Shown here: positions 24,561 through 38,386 of the stretch, one piece after another
Numbering within the stretch: the first letter of the stretch is position 1
Layout: every line of letters begins with the position of its first letter
Assembly (NCBI GenBank): GCA_963682025.1
Contig: OY821517.1
Location: forward strand, 100,016,107-100,080,106
Direction: 5' to 3'
DNA: 64,000 bases
DNA from: Cordilura impudica
Lineage: Eukaryota; Arthropoda; Insecta; Diptera; Scathophagidae
Position numbers and translations under genes: made by a program
The notes under the pieces: model-generated
Told to the model about the DNA's origin: nothing
Databases searched by the model: none
Seen by the model: only the letters and a program-made list of their open reading frames with translations

Positions 24561-26106
<1,546 letters not shown>

Positions 26107-27539
26107 CTAATGAATGTTTAGTTTAACAAAGAATCACTTTCAACGATAATCTCTAATTGTTAATGTTTGTTTGCTTGTTTTGGTTGTTATCTTCACTCAT
26201 AAACTGCTACTCGATACAAATCATTACGCATGTACATAGATAACAACCAAAGTAGCTGTTAGAAAGTTAAGAAATTCCAAAATTTGATAAATCACTACTT
26301 AACAATTTCTTCAAGTGACCATAACTACCAAAGGTGGGTGTTTCTTTTAACAATATTGACAAATTTTATTATACCTTGCGTTATCGGAGAAATTAAGGGC
26401 GCCTTGCACTTTACCAAACCTTCACGTCTAATCTCTTAACAAAAAATACCCGTATACAAAAAAAAAAAAAAAACAATACATTTCTGGTTGTTTTCATGTT
26501 GACAATTTAATTACCGAAAAATATTTTATTTTACCCCCTTCGTATCTCTAGCACCGCTTCCGCCTACGGTGGCTCTTGTTTTAGTTCTCATTGCTTTTCT
26601 ATTACTCAAGTTAATTTAATATTAAAACTTCACATCAAAGCAATTTTATTGAGTTTTGCCGCCTACACTATTTTACCCTAAATTTGTTTTAAACAAAACA
26701 GATTTATAGAAGCACAATATCCATCGATCATATTTCGTTAACCAAATTATTTATTTGTTCCTTTAGCTTTTAGAACGTTTTTAGACATTTGTACTTAAAT
26801 GGAATGCACAGAATTGTAGTTTTTGTCCGTTTTGAAATACTGCATAGAAAAATTAATAATGATTTTTTAAACCAAATCAAAATCAAAATCATAATAAAAT
26901 GTTGGTTAAAGTTACCGACAAACGTTTTTTGTTGTTGTACTGTTTATTATCTTTCAAAGTTCTTGAAAAGTAGCCATACACTATGATTTTGTTAACATTT
27001 CATTAATGTTCGTTCGACTACTGCAACTATTCGTTGTTGCTACTGTGTTTACTCAGTTTATTTTATTATTTATAGTAAATTAATGTTTTACTTTTTATAT
27101 TGCTCAGATTTATGTGCAACGGTTGGCCATATATAAGCTGCATTATCTAAAACGAAGTTTGTTGTCATTTGCTTTTGAATGCATTGTTGCAATGTTTTAG
27201 TATTTTATTTTTAAAATCAGTGTTTCTATAAACAATTCAAAATGTATTCGCATTTCGGGCCTGATTGGTTGTTTTGATATTAACTAATCAATAATAAGAC
27301 TATTATAAAACTAAGAAATTCGGAATATTATTACGAAGAGGTGGACAAGCTGTGGCAATATTGCGAAACAAAATTCAAATTCGACGGTATGTATAATCCA
27401 AAAATTTGTCGTTCTTAATGACATACAGTTGCGGGCAAAATAAAATGCAATGCTGAGTTCCATGATCTTTAAATATGCACGTGAAAGCTCACCGTATATT
27501 GAGAAGAGCAATAGGTTCAAAATGGGTTTTTAGCCCGAC

Positions 27540-27665
27540 GATGATGATATTGGCTATACACAAGCGGCGTTAGATCTATTCTAACTTACGCATCCGTAGT
27601 CATATGGACATCAATGGACAGGAAATGTTACATTAAACCAAGCGTGCCCACAACATTGCTATGAA
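27540..27665 (+). pseudogene. LINE RT C-terminal scrap
   Basis: The frame reads LTYASVVIWTSMDRKC, matching the region after the RT core of I/R1-type LINEs (L-T-Y-A-S-x-V-W-W). It lies about 580 bp before the RNase H part at 28240-29190, in the same strand and order, so both are probably one element split by later sequence. Confidence 0.55.
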
Positions 27666-28239
27666 AGTGAAAACACTAATACTTATAAAGAAAACAAAAT
27701 TTTTTTTACGTTTCTATTCCCTAGATGTACACTGAAAAAAAGAAAAAAATTTATTTGAAATGAAATGGCTTAAAATGCTTTTCAATATGAAATTTTGTGT
27801 TAATTTGAAAGTATTTCAAACATTTTTCTTCAAGCTTAAAGTTATAAGTGAAAAAAATCACTTTCCCACTTATTTTGTAAAGTTATAATTTGAATTTTAA
27901 ACTTAAAAATTACACTCATTTTTCCAAGTGCTTTTTTATTCACAGCTGCAAACTATTTTTAAACGGAATCATACGTTCGACAACAACAAAATCTACACCG
28001 AATATCTCCGTCGCTAATGTGTACCAGCAAATCATTGGAAAGTGTTCTTGCGTATAAGCAAAAAAAAAAAAAAAACAAAAAACGAATGAGACAAAATTGT
28101 TTGTGAATTTTGTATTGTTTGGTGCTGAATACTGTGTGTGTGTATTGGAAAACACTGTGTATGCCTAAACTTTTTTACAAAACCAAATGTGTATCGAGTG
28201 CATAGGCCGAGGGCATATATGCATTAAACTATTTTAAAA

Positions 28240-29190
28240 AATACAGGGTCTCTGCTGCAATACGGACGACATCTACGAGGGCTTTAGGGACAATTCTACC
28301 TGTTCACCCGATCGAGATAAGATTTAAATATGAGGCAGCTATGCTAGGATTAAGGGTAACAGGGAATACATCACCGACCATATGGCCAGACACCAAACAA
28401 ATTTCGACCAAATACCGGGATTCGACACATTGGATATTAGCTGTGATGGCATCGCGGAAGTGCTGATAAACACACCCTGTAGTACACGGATACCTAACAG
28501 GGAAAGCTTTTCAAACGGGAATATTCTACAAAACCTTCCAGGATCACACTACTATAGGGACGAGTCTAGTCTGCATGATAAGACTGGCATAGGTTTCTGT
28601 GATGAACGGCCTCTACTGCAAATACCTCCGCCTTACGGACCACAATTATTTCTTCCAGGCTGAATTGGTCGCGATAACGAAATGTATAAGATCAATTGAC
28701 ACACAGGGAATCCCAAGCCCCGGAGACGTGAAAATATTTAGATCAAAGACTGTCCTCAAGTGTACGGAGGAGATTGCAAACCTCACCAGAAGGGGCAGAC
28801 TTGAAATCGTTTGGATCGCAGGATACAGTCGTATAATGGAAAATGAGATTGCCGACGAACTGGCCAGAAAGGGCTCTTCGCTGGAGGGAGCAATTTGAAA
28901 TGGGCGACCAGTTCGCATAGGGTTACGAAGATATTATGAGGCACTCCCAACACTTCGAAGACTAGGGAAACCTTGGTCTGAGCAGATGGGACTTAGTAGG
29001 GTTATTGGCATCCTCACTGGGCACTCTGAAATTATACCATAGAGGAACGGAATGCAGAGAGAATGACGAAAACCTAGAATACTAGCTTTGTTACTGTCCT
29101 GCATTTGCGAGAGCAAGGGTCAAACATCTATCCAACGGCATCTTACCAGGCCTGACGGGTCTTAGGGGGTAAGGTAGAAAACACTCAGGA
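28240..29190 (+). pseudogene. I-clade LINE: RT tail, RNase H domain and zinc-finger tail
   Basis: Around 28240-28460 a plus frame reads ALGTILPVHPIEIRFKYEAA and MLGLRVTGN, the linker after RT in I/R1-group LINEs. At 28650-28897 the sequence FFQAELVAITKCIRS and ADELARKGSS gives an RNase H domain (catalytic Glu in Q-A-E-L; C-terminal motif E-I-A-D-E-L-A). The following 28900-29160, in broken frames, resembles the Cys/His tail and ends KHLSNGILPGLTGL. RNase H would degrade the RNA of the RNA:DNA hybrid. Stops and a frameshift near 28620 show decay. Codon use is more GC-rich than the flanks. Confidence 0.8.
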
Positions 29191-29639
29191 AATTTTCAGG
29201 GTTATTGAAAAAATAATATGTTACTTCTACATACTGAAAAATATTTTAAAATTTAAATTTTGTTTTGAATGAAATTTTTATTTTTTTTGATTCAAAATAC
29301 AACAGAACAGATTATTCATTAACTGTAAAAGTTTTTATAAATGAATTAAAGTGGACTGAAATTGACAAATGTGTAGTGCAAATAATAAAATAAAAATTTT
29401 ACATAAATTATATTGGATATTTGTTTTAAAAATAATAATATTAAACTAATAGATTTTTATATGCAGGTGAGGAAAAAAGATTTTTTAAAAAATAAATTAG
29501 TTTACTGATTGATGTAGTTTTATTCATACAGTGGAACAGAAAATAATAATTAAGAACAAACTTAAGTTGTACGAAAATATACCAACCGTATTATTATTAC
29601 TATACTAAAAAAACCTTAACTTAAATGGCATAATTGAAA

Positions 29640-30110
29640 TGATACCACGCAATAAGCCAGAATCAGCGTAAGTGTGTGGATTTAACTAAAAAGTACACAA
29701 ATGAGATCCGTTTTTTTTGGGAAAACATAATATATACAGATGAGAGCAAATTCAAAATTTTCATTCAAAAATGAAGAACAGTATTTTACCAACTCTGTCA
29801 AACACGGTGGAGGCTCAATTATGCTTTGGGGCTGTATGTCAGCAACAGGTGTTGGCACTCATGTTTTTATTGACTAAAATGTTGGGCATAGTGTGGAGAA
29901 ATATAGCTTGACTGGAAACTGGATCTTCAAATAGGACTACGACCCAAAGCCTGCGTCTCAAATTGTGAAAGAGTGGCTACTGTACCAGGCTCCTAAGAAA
30001 CTTGATCACCCGCCGCAGTCCCTGGACATTAACCCCATCGACCATTTGTGGTAATACCTTGACAGAAAAATCAGTCAAAAAACTTTTCGAGTCGATGACT
30101 ATAAGACTAA
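29640..30110 (+). pseudogene. Tc1-like transposase remnant
   Basis: Frames read IIYTDESKFKIF (first catalytic Asp region), then VKHGGGSIMLWGCMSATGVG, a hallmark of Tc1 transposases, and later KLDHPPQSLDINPIDHLW, the last catalytic region (P-P-Q-S-x-D-x-N-P-I). Frameshifts and in-frame stops separate them. The N-terminal DNA-binding domains and the terminal repeats were not recognised. Confidence 0.85.
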
Positions 30111-31430
30111 ATACCCTAAGACCATATGAAAATAAACCAAATATTCGAAAATTTTAAAATTTTACTTTTTTTATTGAAGTTCTGTTGCATTTTGTTTGCC
30201 GTTTACTTTATTTTTACGCGTATAATTTGGTAGCTTCCTACATAAAGTGCCTTTATATCTGTTTTGTATTAATTCTTGAATTCCATATATTTATTTATTG
30301 ATTTGGAATTAATTACTTTATTTTAATAAAGCTTTTAATCTGAGTAACTAAGCTGTTTACTCTATTTTGACGCTCGCATTTTTTTGCAAAAAAAATATTT
30401 TTGCAAGCCACTTTTATAACAATTTAGTGATCCTTTTGAAAGCCATTAGCCATATCCGAGTAAAAAGTATGCTTTGTACTCTTCATCATTCTCTTTACAA
30501 GTGGCTAATATTTCATTTTGACTTTGATATGGACAGCAGATGGGTGGATTCGCATTTCTTGTTACGAAATTGACATTATATTTTTTTTTGTATCATTCAA
30601 TAGCCGATTTATTGTAATGACATGATGAAATATCAGGCCAAAAAGGTAGAAGCCTCGTGCTGCTTTAGAAATGGAGTTAGTCTTATTTTCAAGCATTCTT
30701 AAATAATCGTACCCGTTTCCACATACGAACTGCTTCTTTTCCCACAACTACAAAAAGCCCGCCAGACTAAAAACATTTACGGGGATTTAGTTTTCTTTAT
30801 GTATCTTAAATTGTTTCTTCTGGTATCGGCTAGCTGTGAGAAGTCGCCAAGAACGCACTTATATTTTGTTGTCCATAAAGCAGTATTCATATTTGTTAAT
30901 GAAATTACATTTCAGTTTATTATCACGTTTGAGTACTACCTCCTTTTCCACTTTCTTTAGAAAAGTACCTAGCAATTGATTTTTTGAGCATTTTATCTCT
31001 CCAAAATATATTAATTGCGCAAAACTTAATAATTTCACTGAATTCTTTAAACTCAATTCATTTTTAAGTTATTATCACCATATACATTTGAGTTTGTGTA
31101 CGTGTGCACAGCCTGAATGCTGAACGCTTCGATTGTCGAAAGACATGTTAATAAATTTCTTTCAAACTAACAGGCAATTATGTGTGACAATGTAATAACA
31201 ATAAACATTTTTTTATTCAATTAACACACGTTAGATTTTAGATAAGATATTTTTCATAAGATTACCAATCTCTAATACATTTTTCAACTAAATTTTTAAA
31301 TTTTAAAATCTTGCCAGATTTGCAAAGTTCACACATAACCAATGATTTTTTTTTATAAATTATTTTCTAAATAAGATTGATATAATTTATGAAATAATTT
31401 GTAAAGTTGGTTTATTCCTTCTCTACTTAC

Positions 31431-31577
31431 CATCCTTACGATCTCTACTCCGATTCGTTAACGTTGATGATGTCGATGATGACGTTTGAAAATTATTTAA
31501 ATGGGAGGTCTCCAAACCATTTGCTACAGCGGCCATAGAACTATGACTATCACGAAAATCACCCGTTTCTGCCCAGA
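31431..31577 (-). CDS. Ptx1: Ptx1 upstream internal exon
   Basis: A 147-nt minus-strand exon with acceptor TTTTTTTCAG|TC at 31578/31577 and donor GATG|GTAAGT at 31431/31430. It starts with two bases of a split codon and ends with one base. That G joins GT at 26084-26083 to give GGT (Gly), so the frame runs uninterrupted into the homeobox exon. It encodes WAETGDFRDSHSSMAAVANG, LETSHLNNFQ, a Ser/Thr run and NRSRDRKD, a low-complexity N-terminal region as expected for the part of Pitx proteins before the homeodomain. No domain is recognisable. The preceding exon should end with one base of a codon; it was not identified. Confidence 0.85.
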
Positions 31578-32539
31578 CTGAAAAAAACAAACCAGAATGA
31601 CGAAAGAAAATTAAACAAAATATTATTGTTTTACTGTGGAATATTTTAAATAAATTTAGAATAAAAAAAGAAAAAATACTATTATTAATATATTATATTT
31701 TAAAAATACATTATTCAATAACTAAGAAACAGTCAATGATGGCAGCAAACGATATGTTTTAGGGACCAAGGGAAAAAGTGTAAGAGAACTATACAACAAG
31801 CTACTTAAAATGCTATTAACTGGGCTCATAAAAGGATTTATGAGCATTTACGCGCTCGTTTACGATTATAATGGGCTAACACTTTCTTTATTTTTTTGCA
31901 CTCTAGTCAGCTACTCTTAGCATTACTGCTATTGCTGAGTGTTTCTGCTGCTTCATGTTTCAATAATGGCATAATGGTGAAGTCTATACTTAAATGGCTA
32001 CTAAAGAAGGCATTGTTCTGTTAGAGGTTGGTTTCAAGGATTCTGTTTGCAAAGAAAAATGTTTTATATGGCCATAGTTGCTATACTTAGTTGAATTGGT
32101 TAGCAGACAATATTTATATGATTTTTTTTATTGTTATTACATTTAAAGGATCTGTAAAGTTTTAAAAACTTGAAATATTTGTAAGTATTTTGTTTATAAA
32201 GTTAATTAAATACAAGTTGTTTTAAAATGAAACACATTTCAATATTTGAATATAAAAAAAAAATTAAGATATGGCACCATATGGAAAGTAGCATTATATA
32301 AAATATTTGAAACTGTTACTTAAACCGCCATAAATACTTAAAAAGAATGTACATATGCATGTAATAAATTATAGTTTACATACAGCTGTGGACGTACAAA
32401 TGGCACATTTTTATAATGGTTATTCCGTTTGTAACGCATCGCAAAACTAATTTATGCCCCTGTAAAGTATATAGAGAGTATTTTTTTTTAGTTCGATAGA
32501 ACTTGAAATTATAAAAATAACACAAAAATTAAATCTTAA
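31578..32539. other. Probable Ptx1 intron, no feature
   Basis: AT-rich sequence with no recognisable repeat end or coding signal. Confidence 0.4.
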
Positions 32540-33640
32540 TCAAATTTTTTTTTTCATTTGAATGACCAATACATGGCATTAACATTTGGGGATGATTTCG
32601 GCCAAAAATCACCGCAGTTGTTCTTGATAAAGCGCATTCTCGACGTTCAATTTTGGACCACTTTACCGAAAATTGCTGTCCGTATGTTACGAATAAAACG
32701 TACAATGTTAGCCTCCAAGGCGTCAATTGTTCTGATTTATCAGCAGAAATTAGTAGCTTCACATAACCTCATAGAAAATAATCGAGAGGTGTCAAATCGC
32801 ACGGTTGGCAGCTATATTTCTCGCAGTCAACTTATCGCCAAATTTTGATTTCAATAAGTCGATGGTTGCGCCATCCTGTTGAAAGCACATCTCGCCCAGA
32901 TCAATGTCCTCCATATTTTCAAACAAAAAATCATTAGTCATGGTGCATTTATGATCTCCATTGATATTTGGCTCGTGCTCCGGATTAATTTTTAAAGAAA
33001 TAAGGTCCAATGGAAACTCCAGCGCGTAAACCGCGCAAAACAGTTCACTCTTGTGGATGTAATGGAGTCTGCGAATTGTTCTCACTCCATATTCTGCAAT
33101 TCTCTTTATTAACAAACCCGTTAAGCCAAAAATGAGCCTTATCGGTGAACAGAATTTTGTGGTAAAACATCGGGTCAGTTTCAAACTGCTCTAGAGCCCA
33201 ATCGGCGAAAGAACGACGCTTATATTGGTCTCGTAATTTTAATTCCTATACCAGTAGGATCTTATACGGGTGTAAGCCAAGATCTTTGTGCAAAATATTC
33301 CACATAGTGGACGGACAGAGCCCGACGACGAATTGATAATCGATTTCCACACCTTCGTTTACAGCAGCGATATTCTCTTCAGAACGCATATCACCTTTGA
33401 CATGTTGGTGTTATTGCATCATTTAGAGACTATGCGGTATGAAATTTATCCACAGTTCGACGGATAGCTTGCTCAGACGGATTATTACGTGTGCCATAAG
33501 GACCCAAAAGTCTTCACTAAGTTGCGTCAATCGATGGCTGATTTTCAAATAAATATGGAAAGTTGGGTAGCATCGTTCAAGCGTGATCACAAATGTCAAA
33601 AAGCGAGGGCAGTATAGCAGTTCGTTAGGCAACAAAACCT
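32540..33640 (-). pseudogene. mariner-like transposase remnant, nearly whole length in broken frames
   Basis: On the minus strand, from high to low coordinates, fragments include an N-terminal helix-turn-helix-like piece (33420-33630), NEGVEIDYQFVVG...PSTMWNILHKDLGL (about 33270-33370), FADWALEQFETDPMFYHKIL and FTDKAHFWLNG (first Asp; about 33120-33210), CFQQDGATIDLLKSKFGD (second Asp), and then degraded sequence. A deletion within the QQDGAT-H-TA block removes the usual CHTA residues. The same general family as the remnant at 21787. No functional ORF survives. Confidence 0.85.
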
Positions 33641-33659
33641 TTCGTAAATTCTATCTAAG

Positions 33660-33790
33660 CAAAACAAAAAAACACGCTTCCTATCTTGATCCCTTAACAA
33701 CTCGAGTCGATATAGCTATCTCCGTCTGTCCGTCCATCCGTCCATCTGTCTGTTTGTTGAAATCACGCTCATTCCAAAAATAAATCATCT
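33660..33790 (-). repeat. Fragment with CCGTC/CCATC simple repeat
   Basis: CTCCGTCTGTCCGTCCATCC and neighbouring words look like the ACGG-run part of a dispersed repeat, but the flanks do not match the 790-bp family. It may be a different family using the same motif. Confidence 0.4.
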
Positions 33791-34143
33791 TCCTGATTAT
33801 AATATTGTTTTTCATTATTGCGAGCAGGGTGGTATTTAAAATGGAGTAAATCCGTCATAATTGTGCCAGGATGTGTCCTAACATATGGAGACACCTCCAA
33901 AAAATTATAAAAATTCAGTGTCTGTTGTAATAATTAAGTATTAAGTTTATCAAATTGTTTACTTTTTCAAATATTTTGTTTATATATATATTACTATAAA
34001 TATAGCAATAAGTCCAGATATTAATGTAAACGTAAAACTCAAAGATTGGACATAGCTGAATTTAACACTCTTACTTGTTTTAATGTATTTTTTCTTATAT
34101 TGAATAACAGCAAATATTGTAAACACAAAATTCCAAAGAATAA

Positions 34144-34260
34144 GGGCCGTATGCAAAAAAATTAAAGTGTACTTCAAGTAGACTTTATCAACAATTTTGT
34201 ATGAAAAACATACATTATAGTCTACTTGAAGTACACTTTAATTTTTTTTGTATACGGCCC
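34144..34260. mobile_element. Tourist/PIF-Harbinger-like foldback MITE
   Basis: This 117-bp element is almost a complete hairpin. GGGCCGTATGCAAAAAAATT (continuing AAAGTGTACTTCAAGTAGACT) at the left is inverted at the right, which ends TTTGTATACGGCCC. TAA flanks both sides (34141-34143 and 34261-34263). A 3-bp TAA duplication with GGG-starting TIRs fits PIF/Harbinger-derived Tourist MITEs. The loop is about 30 bp. Confidence 0.85.
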
Positions 34261-34278
34261 TAAAGTTTTATATCTATA

Positions 34279-34645
34279 CTAGCAGATTCCAGCCCTCGAA
34301 ATTCGAGCGCAAATTCTAGGAAATTTTATTTCTTCATTAAATAAAGACCCTAAAAGTATGCTAATCAATTATAGCCAATTCACAAATCAACATAAAAAAC
34401 AAACTCATTTTTATTACAAACACATTAACAAATTTAATAAACACACACATAGCATTGTATAGTTTTATGTATGTGTTAGTAGCAATTTTAAATGCAATTT
34501 AATCAAAATAAAGGAAACAATTTGAAAATCTGTAAATCTGCAAAACGGCTAAAAAGAAATACGTTTCAAATAACATACGTATGGTCAAAGTCGGTATAAA
34601 ACGATAGAACAAAACATCGGTCACAAGAAATCGCCTAGCCTATTC
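34279..34645 (-). mobile_element. Short Helitron, minus orientation
   Basis: It is the inverse of the plus-strand copy at 56563-56922. The 3' end reads (minus strand) CTCGAATTTCGAGGGCTGG-like sequence followed by CTGCTAG before T. The 5' end near GGCTAGGCGATTTCTTGTG adjoins the (TA)n start of the next Helitron-like element. No ORF. Confidence 0.75.
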
Positions 34646-34648
34646 TTC

Positions 34649-34649
<1 letters not shown>

Positions 34650-34690
<41 letters not shown>

Positions 34691-35009
34691 TTGTTTGTTT
34701 GTGGGTTTGCTATTAATAGGTTTCTAAACCATAGGACCGATCTTCTTGAATTATTCACAGTGTGTAAGTTTGTACCAGAAAAGTAAAATAGGTTATACTT
34801 TTTTTTAATATATGAAGTGGGCATGGCACTTCCCCTACATAAAAATATTTAACATCATATATCTGAAGCTCTATGCTAGCAAGAGTCCTAAAGCTTTATG
34901 GGAGTACATAAGTTAGCAATGTGAGAAGTCGGGCTAAAAATGAGCGGGATAAAATAAGTGGGCGCGGCACCTCCTTTACATGGTAAATACATATCATCAT
35001 ATATCTGCA
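34650..35009 (+). mobile_element. Helitron-like element, left part, interrupted by a LINE
   Basis: It opens with a (TA)n run (34651-34681) and AAATTTGTTTGTTTGTGGG, then carries GTGGGCATGGCAC and GTGGGCGCGGCAC units near 34818 and 34960. These are the same ~142-bp unit type as at 16550. A LINE at 35010-35981 separates it from its right part (35993-36125). Confidence 0.75.
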
Positions 35010-35860
35010 CTTATTTACAAGTTAGATATGTTGTTACCTAAACATTATAGTAAACTTTTGGAATCATATTTGAGAGACAGATTCTTTCGAGTAAAGCATG
35101 AAGATGAGTATTCCAATCTTCACCCGATCAAATCAGGTGTACCACAGGGTAGTATTCTAGACCCTATTTTGTACCTTTTATATACTTATGATATGCCAGT
35201 AAATAGTAATTGTGTGGTAGGTACTTTTGCTGATGACAATGTCATATTATCAACAGCACGGAACAATTTAATTGCAACCGAACAACTACAGACAGCTTTA
35301 GATGAGGTTCAACAGTGGACAGAAAGATGGGGCATTAAGTTGAATAGCTCGAAATCATCACACACTAACTTCACAAACAAACAAATTACATACCACTTGT
35401 TATTGACAACATACAAGTTCCATTTGTAAACTCTGCCAAATATCTTGGTATGACGGTAGATGCAAAACTTTACTGGAAGGAACACTTCAAAAAGAAAAAA
35501 GACAAACTGGAGATAAAATACAGAAAAATGAGTTGGCTTATAGGTAGAAACTCCAAACTCTCTATACACAACAAAATTACAAGCAGCAGGGAATACAAGT
35601 CTGGGGATGAGCAAAAAATTCCATCATACAACATATAAAAAAATTCCAAAATAAAGATTTAAGGAATATTGAATATTCATCGTGACTTAAAAATAAGCAC
35701 CATAAATGAAGAAATAAGGCGTAATGCTGAGGCTCATAGAATAAGGCTACTGCGTCATCCCAATAACGAATTTACCGAGTTACTTGATACTGAGGGTCTA
35801 GCAAAAAGGCTTAATCGCTACAAACCCCATGACCTAATAGGTCGATTCAACCCGGATTGA
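35010..35860 (+). pseudogene. Jockey-like RT C-terminal half, frameshifted
   Basis: Three frames cover it. Residues from 35010 include KSGVPQGSILDPILYLLYT (motif B) and GTFADDNVILST (motif C; the usual Y replaced by F-A-D-D) and LNSSKSSHTNFTN. A frameshift near 35360-35430 leads to PFVNSAKYLGMTVDAKLYWK, then a second break near 35600, and finally NIHRDLKISTINEEIRRNAE through LNRYKPHDLIGRFNPD and a stop. Motif A is absent because of 5' truncation. The mutations indicate it has been inactive for some time. Confidence 0.87.
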
Positions 35861-35981
35861 GTTTAATAATAGACTCATATATCCGTAACCCTTATTAGAT
35901 ATTGTAATTAGAACTAAACTATTAGTTCGTCTTCATAGACTAGTCGTAGTATTACTTTAAATATAGATGAAAAAAAAATAT
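35010..35981 (+). mobile_element. 5'-truncated jockey-like LINE insertion with poly-A and TSD
   Basis: A 972-bp insertion bounded by the 11-bp duplication ATATATCTGCA (34999-35009 and 35982-35992). It ends in an A-run at about 35970-35979. The sequence starts within the RT domain, as expected for a 5'-truncated target-primed insertion, and contains a short 3' UTR (35861-35969). Confidence 0.9.
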
Positions 35982-35992
35982 ATATATCTGCA

Positions 35993-36125
35993 GTACTATG
36001 ATGGCCAAAGTCTTGAAACCTTCTGCACGTCAATTGGTTGTTAATGTGAGTAGTCGTATCGAAAATGGGCGGGATTGGGTTAGTGCACGTGGCACCTCCC
36101 ATACAAAAAAATTATAAAGTATCCT
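35993..36125 (+). mobile_element. Helitron-like element, right part
   Basis: It continues exactly where 35009 stopped: GTACTATGATGGCCAAAGTC, then GTGCACGTGGCACCTCCC near 36083. With the LINE and one TSD copy removed, the spacing between the units at 34960 and 36083 is 140 bp, one normal repeat period. The 3' end is not resolved. Confidence 0.7.
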
Positions 36126-36615
36126 GTCATGCTTCGCTACGAGTTACAGTGAATATAAATTTTTTTTTTCCTTATAAATGTTTCCTATTTTCATTCCACG
36201 AAGTAAGTATAATAGCAATAGAAAAGAGAAGTTTTAAATATTTTTTTTTAAATTTTTTATTTATATGTTCTTTACGTTAAAGAAATACATTGTGTTGAGA
36301 AAATAAATGGTTGATGTTGTTTGTTTTCATCGACGATCATGGTCTATAGCGCTCCATTCCTCTTTCTGTCATAGTTCGCATCCCCATACACTTACAAGAC
36401 ATTCGCTATTTTTTAATTAACAACAAAAATATTCACTAGAAATAAGTTCTATTGCAAAACAACGTTAGCCAGTTAGCTAGTTCAATAATAAAAGGCGAAA
36501 TTTATCAAAATGTTGAAGAACAAATGAAATGTGCTGGACACAGAAATTGCGCTTTTTGAAAAAATTTTAAAAATCGTTTTCAAGTTGCTTTCGTTACAAA
36601 ATATTTTCAGGCGAA
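36126..36615. other. AT-rich non-coding stretch
   Basis: No gene or bounded repeat was recognised. Confidence 0.4.
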
Positions 36616-36880
36616 CAAACATTTAAATCATTAATAGTTTTGCTGAAGCCTTTTTTGATAACAAATTCACACATGCGGTATGGCAACAGACCAAAGTTCG
36701 TCCATGTTTTTATAATTTTTCTTTGCGATTACACCTCGACTTCATTTCACAGGTTTTGTATTAGTTTTAAGTCAGAAATTTGCGCTGGCCAATCCAAAAT
36801 GTCCATCTTCTCCGCACAAAACTTATTTTTACCATTATGGAGCAGTATTTGGGCTCATTATCTAGTATAAATTTCTACTT
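36616..36880 (-). pseudogene. Tc1-like transposase C-terminal remnant
   Basis: The minus strand reads FCAEKMDILDWPAQISDLKL with IQNL and then NEVEV. This is the last catalytic region (W-P-A-Q-S-x-D-L-N-P-I-E-N-L-W) of Tc1-type transposases in a decayed form. Downstream, MCEFVIKKGFSKTIN is the C-terminal tail. Confidence 0.72.
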
Positions 36881-36919
36881 AGTTGTTATAAAATTTAACG
36901 TAGATGGTTCAATATGGTG

Positions 36920-37400
36920 TTTTACACCACACTGTGGTCAAAGTTTGATTAGTTTGTGCTGTTGTTTGTGACTACCAAAAATATTTGACTTAGACCCATC
37001 TTTTATTATACCGATCACTTTCCGAATCGATTTAGCGATGTGCGTCAGTCTGGCCGTCCGAATGTGGGTTCATGTAAACCTCGATATCAAACTAAAGGTC
37101 CCAAATATTAATATTTTTTGATGAAATTTAGTATATGAGCTTGTATGGGCGCACGACATTAAAATTGATGAAAATCGGCGCATGTTCAGATCTAGTCGCC
37201 ATACAAATGACCCCTATTAGATCGACTTATATTGCCATAAGATTCAATTATCAAATCCAATTGTCGGTGAAATTTGGGTATGTATGTTTATTACACTAAA
37301 AAAAAAAAAAAAACCTTATACGACATTTCATAGTCCTAGCCCAATCAGCACTTAAATCTATCAAAAAAACAAAAATATTGCACAGATTTTCCTCACGTTT
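36920..37400 (-). repeat. Dispersed repeat, 5'-truncated (copy 8)
   Basis: The minus copy begins with the tail block at TTTACACCACACTGTGGTC, has a degraded CCGTCCG run near 37058, and continues to the CACAGATTTTCCTCACG region near 37390. The palindrome-bearing head is missing. Confidence 0.75.
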
Positions 37401-38386
37401 CCTCAAATTGCTCAAAAAAATTACCGCCTTCAATCGCCTTCTGGAAAATCTTAAATCGGTAATTTTTTCCCATGACTGCATGCTTACGCACATTTATTTT
37501 TCAAGGCTTTGGGTTTCGTTTTTTTATATTTTGATGCATTTTTAGTTTAAAAAAATTTACTTTTGTTTGATATCTAACTTTATGCCATTTATATGTCCAT
37601 GACTGTATGTACTTGTATGTCTTTATATTGGTGGTGTATGATTTTTCATTGGAAAAAATTTCCCTATTTATGTCATACAAATTGGCTTGCCTTAAATATA
37701 TTCTAGTAGTTATATAAATATTTCTTTTTTTCTCACTTTTCCATTCTACAGGTTGGTCTTTATCATCATTAATGTCACTTTGGCATGTGTCATAAAAATT
37801 GTTTCAATTCTCAAGTCGTGCTGCTTTGTTGGAAGATGTAAAACTCTTTAGGGATTTAATGAGCTCTTAATTGTTTTTGGTGTGAACTGAAGAAAAAAAA
37901 AAGAACAATTTACAAGTGGTTACTACAGTTGTGTCATAATTATGCACAGCACAGTTTTAGTGATGATTTAAATTTTAGTGATGACAGCATGCTAGCATGC
38001 TGTTTCTAAGAAATTTGTAATTCTACTTATATTTTAAGGAAATAGTAAAGTTAGTTTAACACTTCTTGTGGTATACAATAAGGACATTAAATTCCGAGTT
38101 CAATTCTTTTAGATTAATGTGAGAAAATTAAGAGTCAAGCTGCTCTTATTATTAGTCAATTTACAGTCACTCCAAGCCAAACTCGAACACTATTATAAAC
38201 AAATTGTATTAAAAAAAACAGCGAAAATGAAATAAGAGAAAAAAAAAATCTTGTCATAAAGAACATAAAAATTAAATTCGTTGACCATAATTTAAATCTA
38301 CGAAAAAACAAAAAAGTGCACAAGCCAAACTCGGTCGTGTTCAAAGATTTGTAATTCTAGTTAATAATTCTAGTTCGTAATTCTAG
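37401..38386. other. AT-rich stretch, no supported gene
   Basis: A strong pyrimidine-rich acceptor-like site (TCTTTTTTTCTC...CTACAG at about 37719-37752) is followed by a 33-codon open stretch on the plus strand, but nothing supports an exon. Otherwise featureless. Confidence 0.35.

Noticed and set aside
28646..28918. Minus-strand 90-codon ORF opposite the RNase H domain
   Set aside because: The plus strand has clear RNase H motifs, so the minus frame is a shadow.
37751..37852. Possible terminal exon after a strong pyrimidine-tract acceptor (hydrophobic 33-codon frame)
   Set aside because: There is no matching upstream donor or recognisable protein, and pyrimidine-rich acceptor-like sites are frequent in this AT-rich DNA.
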